DNA of 64,000 bases. It comes from Massilia sp. IC2-477 (GTDB taxonomy: Bacteria; Pseudomonadota; Gammaproteobacteria; Burkholderiales; Burkholderiaceae_D). The position numbers and the translations under genes are program-made. Position 1 is the first letter of the stretch; each line of letters begins with the position of its first letter. A model generated the notes under the pieces. It was not told where the DNA came from, ran no database searches, and worked only from the letters and a program-made list of their open reading frames with translations. This document shows, one piece after another, positions 17,532 through 25,190 of this stretch. The DNA lies in NCBI RefSeq assembly GCF_020707265.1, contig NZ_JAJFEQ010000005.1:310001-374000 (forward strand), in the 5' to 3' direction.

Positions 17532-17544
17532 CGAGACGATTTGC
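17519..17544. repeat. Perfect 10-bp inverted repeat over the tcyP stop codon, with partial tandem copy
   Basis: GCAAATCGTC and GACGATTTGC flank TGACGA, which includes the TGA stop. The right part is then copied imperfectly in tandem: GTCTGACGAGACGATTTGCG at about 17527 and GTCTGACGGGACGACTTGCG at about 17549. A GGGGC-T6-GCCC hairpin follows near 17577-17592. Together these may form the 3' end of the tcyP transcript. Confidence 0.6.
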
Positions 17545-17720
17545 GACGTCTGACGGGACGACTTGCGTGGTTTGAAGGGGCGTTTTTTGCCCTGTAAACA
17601 GCCTTTGTAAGAGGGCTCCGACGCTACGGCGAGCCTGCGCGGAAGCCCCGCAATCGTGCGCTTTGCGCCCGTAGAATCCGTCTATGATGACGTCATGTCA
17701 ATATCAGAGACGGGCAGGTA

Positions 17721-18482
17721 ATGGAACAGAAGTGGCCACAGGAAGTCTGGCTGGTCAGGCATGGTCAGAGCGCCGGCAATGTCGCGCGCGACCTCGCCGA
17801 AGCCGCCGCCGGACATCGCATCGATATCGCCGATCGCGATGTCGATGTGCCCCTGTCCGAGCTCGGCGAACGCCAGTCGCAGGCACTCGGCTCCTGGTTC
17901 GCCGCCCTGCCGCCGGAACAGCAGCCGAGCGTGGTGCTGGTCTCGCCCTACGTCCGCGCGCTTCAAACCGCCGACATCCTGATGCAGCGCCTCGACCGTT
18001 CGCGCCTGGTGGTCGAATCCGACGAGCGCCTGCGCGAAAAGGAATTCGGCATCCTCGACCGCCTCACCACCTACGGCATCGCGCACCACCATCCCGAGCT
18101 GTACGAGCAGCGCCAGCACGTCGGCAAGTTCTATTTCCGCCCGCCCGGCGGCGAGAGCTGGTGCGACGTCATCCTGCGTCTGCGCAGCGTGATCGACACC
18201 CTGAACCGCGAGTACTGCCGCGAGCGCGTGCTGATCGTCGCGCACCAGGTCACGGTCAATTGCTTCCGCTACCTGTTCGAACGCCTGGACGAGAAGACCA
18301 TCCTCGATTTCGACCGCGCCGGCGACGTGCCGAACTGCTCGGTCACCTCTTACGAATTCGACCCCGCGCTGGGCAAGGGCGGCCAGCTGGCCCTGCGCCT
18401 CGTGAACTTCGTTGCGCCGCTCGAAGCGAGCGGCACGCCCGTCACCGCCAGCAAGGACCTGCCTGCAGCACCGAAGGCCTAA
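17721..18482 (+). CDS. Histidine phosphatase family protein
   Basis: A 253-residue phosphoglycerate-mutase-like phosphatase. The catalytic motif VWLVRHGQSAGN is at residues 9-20, VSPYVRALQTAD supplies the second Arg, the acid is in LREKEFGILD, and the second catalytic His is in VLIVAHQVTVN. The N-terminal half between the RHG motif and the Arg motif has an unusual insertion (AAAGHRIDIADRDVDVPLSE). The substrate is unknown: phosphosugar, nucleotide or cobalamin precursor are family possibilities. It overlaps no neighbour; the hydrate dehydratase gene starts 9 bases after its stop, so the two are probably co-transcribed. Confidence 0.9.
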   Translation: MEQKWPQEVWLVRHGQSAGNVARDLAEAAAGHRIDIADRDVDVPLSELGERQSQALGSWFAALPPEQQPSVVLVSPYVRALQTADILMQRLDRSRLVVESDERLREKEFGILDRLTTYGIAHHHPELYEQRQHVGKFYFRPPGGESWCDVILRLRSVIDTLNREYCRERVLIVAHQVTVNCFRYLFERLDEKTILDFDRAGDVPNCSVTSYEFDPALGKGGQLALRLVNFVAPLEASGTPVTASKDLPAAPKA

Positions 18483-18490
18483 GCCATCCC

Positions 18491-19486
18491 ATGGAAACGC
18501 TCACCCGTGCCCCTGCCGTGCATGACGTCGACACAGCCCTGCTGCAGGGCTGGCCGCTACCGATGCCGGCCGTCGAAGGCGACAAGGAGATCCGCGGCCA
18601 CGTGCTGGTGGTGGGGGGCTCGAGCGAGATGCCGGGCGCCATCATCCTGGCCGCCACCGCCTGCCTGCGCGCGGGCGCCGGGAAGCTCACCATCGCCACC
18701 GGACGCAGTGTGGCGCAACTGGTGGCGCTGGCCATGCCCGAAGCGCGCGTCATCGGCCTGGAAGAACACGCGAGCGCCGGCTTCAGCCTCGATGCCGTGG
18801 CCTGCCTCGACCCGCTGGCCGACCGTGTCGATGCGGTGCTGGTCGGTCCTGGCATGCGCGACGAGCCGGCCACCGCCGCGCTGGTGCATGCGCTGCTGCC
18901 GCGCTTCGAGTCGGCCGGCACGCGCGTGGTGCTGGACGCTTGCGCCATGGGCGCCCTGCTGCATCCGCCCGCGCACTGGCCCGCGGGCATGCCCTGGCGT
19001 TTCGAGCGTTCCGTCATCCTCACCCCGCATGCGGGCGAGATGGCGCACCTGACCGGGATCGCAAAGGAAGAGATCGTCGGCGCGCCCGACCCGCGCGCGC
19101 TGCAGGCTGCGCGCGACTGGAATGCAGTCGTCGCATTAAAAGGTGCGCGCACTGTCATCGCATCGCCGGATGGAACGTTGTACCAGCATGAAGGCGGCAA
19201 TGTCGGCCTGGCCATCTCCGGATCCGGAGACGTGCTGGCCGGGATCATCACCGGGCTGGCGGCGCGTGGCGCCCCGCTCGACCAGGCCGTCTGCTGGGGT
19301 GTGGCGCTGCATGCGCGTGCCGGCGAACGCCTGGCGGAACGCATGGGCACACTTGGATATTTGGCGCGGGAAATTTCGCATGAAATTCCCGCCCTGTTGG
19401 AACAGGTCGCCGGCAAGCAAACCGGCGACACCGAAACCACCCGGCAGATGCCGGTGGGCCGGGGGATGGGAGTCCATGACACCTAG
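18491..19486 (+). CDS. nnrD: ADP/ATP-dependent NAD(P)H-hydrate dehydratase (stand-alone C-terminal domain)
   Basis: A 331-residue ribokinase-like enzyme that repairs damaged (hydrated) NADH and NADPH. Motifs include GHVLVVGGSSEMPGA, the AACLRAGAGKLTIAT region, VGPGM, the TPHAGEMAHLTG segment and the nucleotide/catalytic GLAISGSGDVLAGIITGL with the conserved GSGDVL Asp. Unlike the E. coli NnrE-NnrD fusion (YjeF), this protein lacks the N-terminal epimerase domain. The partner epimerase must be elsewhere or absent. The C-terminal 25 residues (KQTGDTETTRQM and on) look like an unstructured tail. It is in a two-gene operon with the histidine phosphatase. Confidence 0.9.
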   Translation: METLTRAPAVHDVDTALLQGWPLPMPAVEGDKEIRGHVLVVGGSSEMPGAIILAATACLRAGAGKLTIATGRSVAQLVALAMPEARVIGLEEHASAGFSLDAVACLDPLADRVDAVLVGPGMRDEPATAALVHALLPRFESAGTRVVLDACAMGALLHPPAHWPAGMPWRFERSVILTPHAGEMAHLTGIAKEEIVGAPDPRALQAARDWNAVVALKGARTVIASPDGTLYQHEGGNVGLAISGSGDVLAGIITGLAARGAPLDQAVCWGVALHARAGERLAERMGTLGYLAREISHEIPALLEQVAGKQTGDTETTRQMPVGRGMGVHDT

Positions 19487-19736
19487 TCTCTGGCAACTCC
19501 GCAGCACAAGGCGGAAACAAGTACGACAGTGTGTGGTCCAATTGGCTGGCAGCCTGGCTGCCTGGCTGTTCCAGTCGGATTCGTGCACTGACCGGGGCCG
19601 CGTATTGCGTCGGTTCCCTGATGGTTCCACTGCTGGGTTTCCGAACCCTCAGAGGACCTAACCTGGCGCTGTCGGACCTCCAAGGCCTCACCTGGAGACC
19701 GCGGCACAAGATAGACGTGAAACGAGGAGTTAAACA

Positions 19737-20186
19737 ATGAAAGCACTGACTCAAGCACCAAAAATCCTGCTGACTGCTGCCGTGTTGGCCTCCCTGCTGG
19801 GCGCCTGCCGCAAGAACGAGCCGGCAGCTGACGCCACCACCACCACGCCGGACACCTCGGCGACCGCACCGGCCAGCACCTCGGGCGCCACCGGCACCAC
19901 GGGTGACACCGGCACCGGCGCAACCGGCACCGGCACCACCGGCACCACCGGTGACATGGGCACCGGCGCCACCGGCACCGGCACCACCGGCGCAACCGGC
20001 ACCACCGGCGATACCACCGGCACCGGCGCAACCGGCACTGGCGCAACCGGCACCACCGGTACTGGCGCAACTGGCACCACCGGCACCGGCGCGACCGGCA
20101 CCACCGGCGGCACCGGCACCTCGGGTACCTCGGGCACGACCGGCACCACCGGCACCGGCACCACCGGCGGCACCACCGGCCAATAA
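19737..20186 (+). CDS. Lipoprotein with Gly/Thr/Ala repeat tail
   Basis: A 149-residue predicted lipoprotein. The signal ends in LASLLGAC, giving an acylated Cys near residue 24, then [17 protein letters not shown]. From about residue 50 to the end it is almost only Gly, Thr and Ala in repeats of the kind GTGATGTTG, GTTGATG and TGTSGTSG. At DNA level this is GGCACCACC, GGCGCAACC and GGCACCGGC units at about 19890-20180. GAGGAG lies 8-12 bases before the ATG, so translation is expected. I recognise no family. The 250-base leader (19487-19736) holds no other gene. It could be a surface-exposed flexible spacer; the array is prone to slip changes in length. Confidence 0.8.
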   Translation: MKALTQAPKILLTAAVLASLLGACRKNEPAADATTTTPDTSATAPASTSGATGTTGDTGTGATGTGTTGTTGDMGTGATGTGTTGATGTTGDTTGTGATGTGATGTTGTGATGTTGTGATGTTGGTGTSGTSGTTGTTGTGTTGGTTGQ

Positions 20187-20210
20187 TCGGCCATCCGCCT
20201 GGCAACGAAC

Positions 20211-20231
20211 GGAGCCCGCGGCGCGGGCTCC
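20211..20231. terminator. Strong GC hairpin after the repeat lipoprotein gene
   Basis: GGAGCCCGC pairs perfectly with GCGGGCTCC around a three-base loop, 25 bases after the lipoprotein stop. No T-run follows, so it is a weak terminator candidate; it lies between convergent genes. Confidence 0.4.
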
Positions 20232-20352
20232 GGGACTTCCGGCCTTGCCGGAAGCGTGGCTTCGTGCCGTTTTACAGCGGCGATCGCCAGCCTCCCGAGG
20301 CTGGCTTAGTCGTGTCCGGGTTGTTTCCCTTCTGCGCCAAGCCGCCTTCCCA

Positions 20353-23300
20353 TCAGCCTTCTCGTCCAGACTGCAGCGCAGCCGCGTCTAGCAGACGGTT
20401 GACCGCATCAAATTCCGCAGGCTTCGTCAGGTGGTGATCGAAACCCGCATCCCGTGCGCGTGCGCGGTCATCCGCGGTGCCCCAGCCGGTCAAGGCCACC
20501 AGCATCGCCCCCTCCAGGCCCGCAATCTTGCGCAATGCGGCGGCAGTCTCGTAGCCGTTCATGTCGGGCAGGCCGATGTCGAGGAACACCACCTGCGGCG
20601 CCAGCTCGCGCGCCGCGCGCAGGGCGCCGGCGCCATCGTGCGCCAGGGTCACGCGGTGCCCGCCGATCTCGAGCAGGGCCGCGAGCATCTCGGCTGCATC
20701 GACGTTATCGTCCACCACCAGTACGCGCAAGGGCCCCACCGGCCCGGCCGGCGACTCGGCCGGTGCGGGCGCCGGGACGATCACTTCGCTTCCAGCCTGC
20801 GGCAACGGCAGGCGGACCGTGAAACGGCTTCCCCTGCCTTCGCCGTCGCTGTGGGCCACGACGCTTCCGCCATGCAGCTGCACCAGGCGCTTGACCAGGT
20901 TCAGGCCGACGCCCAGCCCACCCTCGCCCATCGCTTCGCTCGACTGCCCCTGCGCGTACATGTCGAACACATGCAACAACGCATCCGGGCCAATGCCGAT
21001 GCCGCTATCGGAAACGGCGATGACTGCCTCGGCGCCTTCGGTCCACGACTCGACCTTGATGGCGCCGCCGGCGGGGGTGTACTTGGCGGCGTTGTTGACG
21101 AGATTGCTGATCACCTGGGCCACGCGATGGCGGTCCGCCTGCAACAGCACCGGTGTCTCCGGCGTGTGCAGCGCCAGGCGATGGCCGCGCGCGCTTACCA
21201 GTGGCATCGCCATCTCGACGCCATCCTGCACGACGTCACCCAGCTCCACTGTCTCAAGACGCAAGATCAGCTTGCCTTCCGACAAGCGCGCCATGTCGAG
21301 CAGGTCATCGACCAGGTGCACCATATGGTCCACCTGGCGCTGCATCATGCCCGGCACATCGCGCGCCCGGGCTAGCGTCGACCCGGCGGCATCCAATTGC
21401 ATCAGGTCGATCCCGGCCCGGATCGGCGCAAGCGGGTTGCGCAGCTCGTGTGCCAGCGTCGACAGGAAGTCGCTTTGCTGGCGATTCTTCGCCGCCAGCT
21501 CGTCCGCCAGATGGCGCAGTTCCTGCTCCGCCTGCTTGTGGCCGCTGACGTCGAAGGTCACGCCGTCGAAGCGCAGCGGGCGTCCGTCGTCGTCGAGGTC
21601 GCACCAGCCGACGGCGTGCAGCCAGCGCATCCCGCCCGCCTCGATGCTGCCGCTGCGGAATTCGATGTCGAGCGTGCTTCCCTGCTCCAGCGCCCGGCGC
21701 AGGCGTGACTCGAAATGATGTCGATCGGCCTCATGCACGGCGGCGAGCAGCGCTTCCACACCGGTTTGGCGCTGGCGGCCAAGTCCGAGCTGGGCGGCCA
21801 TTTCCGGATTCATCCTGAATTGCTCGAAGGGCGCATCGGCATACCACACGCCGATGTTGCCGGCTTGCGCCACGCGTTCGAAACGCTTCTGGAGCACCCG
21901 GCGCTCATGGATATCGATGACGGTGCCCACATACCCATCCGGGCGCCCCGCGTCGTCGCTCCGCGGCAAACCGGTGTCGATCACCCAGCGATAGGCGCCG
22001 TCATGGCGCCGCAGGCGAAAGTCGATCGCGAATGGCTCCCGTGCCGCGGCCGCCTCGAGGTAGGCCTCGACCGTGCGCTGCTGGTCGTCGGGATGCACGT
22101 TCTCGAGCCATCCGCGACCGAGATCCTGCTCCACCCGGCGGCCGGTGAAGTCGTACCAGCGCTTGCTGAGGTAAGTGCAATGCTCGTTTGCATCGGTCGT
22201 CCAGAGCATCGCAGGCGAGGCGTCGACCAGTGCGCGGAAATAGGCGTCGCGCCGCGCCGACTCGTAGTGCAGTCGACGTCGCTCACGCGCCTGGGCAACG
22301 TGGCCGCGCACACGCGCAAGCAGTTCGCCCGCCGCAAAAGGCTTGACCATGTAGTCGTCTGCCCCGGCCTGCAGGCCTTCGACCTTGGCTTCCTCGCCTG
22401 CCCGCGCGGACAGCAGCATCACCGGCACGTCGCGCAGGCGCTCGTCCGCGCGAATCCGGGCGATCAGACCAAAGCCGTCCAGCCCTGGCATCATGACGTC
22501 GCTCAGCAGCAGGTCGGGGGGATCGCGCTGGACCATGGCAAACGCCGCCTCGCCGTCGGCGCACAGGGTCACGTCGGCGTACGGCGCAAGCAGCGATTTC
22601 AGATAGGCGCGCATGTCGTTGTTATCGTCGGCCACCAGGATGCGGGGGCGTGCCTCGCCGCTCGCCTGCCCTGCTGGCGCGACGGGCGCCACCTGCGCAG
22701 GGGCCTGAAGATCCTCGGCATCGGGCAGCCAGCGCAATGCTTCTTCGACGAAAGCGGCGCCCATGCGCGCGTCGCCCGGCAGCAGCGGGGCGGCAAGCAC
22801 GCGCTCGGGAGGCAGGTGCGCATGCCCGAAGGGAATGTCGATGTCAAACCTGGTGCCCTCGCCCTCCACACTATGCACTGCGATGGTGCCGCCATGCAGC
22901 CATACCAGCTCCTGCATCAGTGCCAGGCCGATACCCGTACCTTCATAGGTGCGGCCGGCAGCGCCTTCGATGCGGTGGAAGCGTTCGAACACCCGCCCCA
23001 GTTCCTGCTCGGGGATGCCGGTCCCGGTATCGCTGACCGACAGCCGCGCCTTGTCTTCGTGGCGCTGCAGGCGCACTGTGACGCTGCCGTCGAGCGTGAA
23101 CTTGAAGGCATTCGACAACAGGTTGAATACGATCTTTTCCCACATGTCGCGGTCGACCCAGACCGGCTCGCCCAGGTCCTGCGCCTCGACCGTATAGGCA
23201 AGGCCGCCGCGCGCCATGGCCGACTCGAACACGGCGGCCAGGTCCAGGGTCAGGCGCGCCAGGTCGGCGGGCGCATAGCTGGCCTGCACCCGCCCGGCCT

Positions 23301-24570
23301 CGATGCGCGAAAAGTCGAGCAGCGAGTTGACCAGCTTCAGCAGGCGCAAGGCATTACGCTGGGTCAGCTCGATGCGCTGGCGCTGGGCCGGCGGCAGCGG
23401 TTCGGCGGCATCGAGCAGCGCGTCGTCGAGAGGACCCAGGATCAGGGTCAGCGGCGTGCGGAATTCATGCGATACATTGGAGAAGAAAGCCGTCTTGGCG
23501 CGGTCGATCTTCGCCAGTTCCTCGGCGCGGCGCTGTTCCAGTTCATAGGCCACGACATTGCCCACCGCGGTGCTGACGACCGCCGTCAGCTGATCATAGA
23601 AATGCAGATAATCGGCATCGAGAGCACGCCGGGGGCTGACGCCACCCACCAGGTAGCCGTAGGGTTCCTGCTGCCCGGGCAGCAGTACCGGCAGCACCAG
23701 CGCCGTATCCGCCGCCTCCTCGTAGGTGCCGCAGCGCGACCCGGCGAAGCGTGCAGCCAGGCCTTCGGCCCGCTGGGCAGTGCGCTCCACGGCGGCGCGC
23801 GTGAAAGGCCAGGTCGGGTCATCCAGCACCAGCGCCGCGGGCGCCAGGGGGCAGTCACCTTCGATCCCGGCACGGCCGCGCAAGAGCAACTGGCCTGCCT
23901 CCACGTCGTGCTTGTAGAACAGGACAAAGGGCAGGTCGTCGGCCAGCGCCGCATGGCCGGCCGCAAGCTGGTGGCCGATGTCGCTTGCCGTGCGTGCGCT
24001 GGCGAGTGCGTCGCTCAGTTCGCGCAGCCCGCGCGTGCGACGCGCCCCCAGTACCTGCGCGGTCGTCTCGGTGATCGGGTGAAATACCCCGCCGACCGCA
24101 CCGGACTCGTCACGGATGGGCGAGAACGAAAAAGTCATGAAGGCTTCTTCGAGGTAGCCGTGGCGGTCGAGGAACATGCGCTGGTCGCGGATGTAGGCGC
24201 CCTCGCCCTTGTGTGCGCGGTCGAATGCCTCACCGACCACTGGTAGCGCGCTGGCCCAGATTTCCTTGAATGGCGCCCCCATCGACCTCGGGTGCAGGTC
24301 GCCGCAGATCGGACGGTAGGCGTCGTTGTAGATCTGGATGTCCTGCTCACCCCAGCACACCAGGATCGGGAAGGTTGAGGACAGGCACAGGCTGACCGTC
24401 GTGCGCAGGCTTTGCGGCCACTGTTCCGGCGGTCCAAGGGGCGTACCCGACCAGTCCATCGAGCGGATCAAGGTTCCCATCTCGCCACCGCCCGCCAGCC
24501 AGTTGAGATCCGGCTGGAGTTCGCGTTCGTCGGGCGCCGTGGTCTTGTCGAGCATGGAAATGGCTTTCAT
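20353..24570 (-). CDS. Double hybrid sensor histidine kinase (PAS-GAF-HK-REC-PAS-PAS-HK-REC)
   Basis: A 1405-residue soluble-looking kinase with two complete transmitter units. Order: PAS-like sensor at about 33-175; GAF at 176-345; HisKA with His368 in SHEFRTP; ATPase at 470-585 with GTGIP and GTGIGL; receiver at 643-760 with Asp691 (SDVMMPG) and Lys743; PAS at 770-890 (WTTDANEHCTYLSKRW and the usual RHDGAYRWV); PAS at 891-1015; second HisKA with His1041 in AHELRNP; second ATPase at 1140-1256 with GVGLNLVKRL; terminal receiver at 1281-1400 with Asp1331 and Lys1383. No TM segment is visible. The start is uncertain: ATG at 24570, ATG at 24555 or TTG at 24591. The N-terminal sensor resembles that of the kinase at 42695-45163. 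No adjacent DNA-binding regulator is present. Confidence 0.93.
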   Translation of the reverse strand: MKAISMLDKTTAPDERELQPDLNWLAGGGEMGTLIRSMDWSGTPLGPPEQWPQSLRTTVSLCLSSTFPILVCWGEQDIQIYNDAYRPICGDLHPRSMGAPFKEIWASALPVVGEAFDRAHKGEGAYIRDQRMFLDRHGYLEEAFMTFSFSPIRDESGAVGGVFHPITETTAQVLGARRTRGLRELSDALASARTASDIGHQLAAGHAALADDLPFVLFYKHDVEAGQLLLRGRAGIEGDCPLAPAALVLDDPTWPFTRAAVERTAQRAEGLAARFAGSRCGTYEEAADTALVLPVLLPGQQEPYGYLVGGVSPRRALDADYLHFYDQLTAVVSTAVGNVVAYELEQRRAEELAKIDRAKTAFFSNVSHEFRTPLTLILGPLDDALLDAAEPLPPAQRQRIELTQRNALRLLKLVNSLLDFSRIEAGRVQASYAPADLARLTLDLAAVFESAMARGGLAYTVEAQDLGEPVWVDRDMWEKIVFNLLSNAFKFTLDGSVTVRLQRHEDKARLSVSDTGTGIPEQELGRVFERFHRIEGAAGRTYEGTGIGLALMQELVWLHGGTIAVHSVEGEGTRFDIDIPFGHAHLPPERVLAAPLLPGDARMGAAFVEEALRWLPDAEDLQAPAQVAPVAPAGQASGEARPRILVADDNNDMRAYLKSLLAPYADVTLCADGEAAFAMVQRDPPDLLLSDVMMPGLDGFGLIARIRADERLRDVPVMLLSARAGEEAKVEGLQAGADDYMVKPFAAGELLARVRGHVAQARERRRLHYESARRDAYFRALVDASPAMLWTTDANEHCTYLSKRWYDFTGRRVEQDLGRGWLENVHPDDQQRTVEAYLEAAAAREPFAIDFRLRRHDGAYRWVIDTGLPRSDDAGRPDGYVGTVIDIHERRVLQKRFERVAQAGNIGVWYADAPFEQFRMNPEMAAQLGLGRQRQTGVEALLAAVHEADRHHFESRLRRALEQGSTLDIEFRSGSIEAGGMRWLHAVGWCDLDDDGRPLRFDGVTFDVSGHKQAEQELRHLADELAAKNRQQSDFLSTLAHELRNPLAPIRAGIDLMQLDAAGSTLARARDVPGMMQRQVDHMVHLVDDLLDMARLSEGKLILRLETVELGDVVQDGVEMAMPLVSARGHRLALHTPETPVLLQADRHRVAQVISNLVNNAAKYTPAGGAIKVESWTEGAEAVIAVSDSGIGIGPDALLHVFDMYAQGQSSEAMGEGGLGVGLNLVKRLVQLHGGSVVAHSDGEGRGSRFTVRLPLPQAGSEVIVPAPAPAESPAGPVGPLRVLVVDDNVDAAEMLAALLEIGGHRVTLAHDGAGALRAARELAPQVVFLDIGLPDMNGYETAAALRKIAGLEGAMLVALTGWGTADDRARARDAGFDHHLTKPAEFDAVNRLLDAAALQSGREG

Positions 24571-24684
24571 GAAGGTAAGCCGATTCGGCAATTCGACAAT
24601 TTTAAAGCACGAGATGACGCATGTCTTATCAAGCGCACAACTATATCTCGTCCTTGCCCGGTCGGGACGAAAAAAAACGCGCTG

Positions 24685-25064
24685 TCAGCGCTGGCTGTGG
24701 AAAATGCCGATTGCTGCTCGCAGCAGCTGCCTGGCCGTGACGGCAGCACGTCCGGTCACGCAGGAGCAGGTCTGACCACTGCGGTCACGGGCCACCAGGA
24801 TGCAGTCGTGCTCGTGGCTGATTCCTCGGCTGTGTGCGCTGCCACCGCGCTTGCGGGCAGGCCGGTCCAGGCAGCGCGAACCATTTTGCGATTCGCGGAT
24901 GAACATCTCGTCCGCCTCGGCAATGCCCGCCAGGCGATCGGGCTGGTCTGGCACACCTGATCCAGGCCAAGCGCCGGGCGCAGGAATTCGATCAGCAGCG
25001 ATCGTTGCTGGCGGCTGAGCAAGCCTGCCTGCTGCAGCAAACGACGAAAGCCCGCGGCATTCAT
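24685..25064 (-). pseudogene. Remnant of an IS1595-family transposase
   Basis: The N-terminal part reads MNAAGFRRLLQQAGLLSRQQR from the ATG at 25064. The match to an IS1595-type transposase then continues in another frame as AEADEMFIRESQNGSR, ARKRGG and ILVARDRSGQT, down to a stop at 24685. The first acidic catalytic residue context (EADE.FI) and the RKRGG segment are recognisable, but much of the zinc-ribbon region between them is missing, and the C-terminal catalytic part is absent. Frame change plus deletions mean it cannot be functional. No clear terminal inverted repeats are visible. Confidence 0.72.
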
Positions 25065-25143
25065 GGTCCCTCCTGTCATCGATCCAGGTTGGACATCCAT
25101 TCAGCTCAGCAGTTCAGTTTCTACACGTAGCGGTGACAGCGCC

Positions 25144-25172
25144 AAAAAAAAGCCAGCCCGAAGGCTGGCTCT
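25144..25172 (-). terminator. Intrinsic terminator of the RND efflux operon
   Basis: On the minus strand AGCCAGCC pairs with GGCTGGCT around TTCG-type bases and is followed by eight T. It lies about 20 bases after the permease stop. Confidence 0.93.
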
Positions 25173-25190
25173 TGCGGACGAAAACCCCGC

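Noticed and set aside
19751..20194. A minus-strand frame of Val/Pro repeats opposite the Gly/Thr-repeat lipoprotein
   Set aside because: Simple complement of the repeat array. Only the plus frame has a lipobox and a ribosome site.
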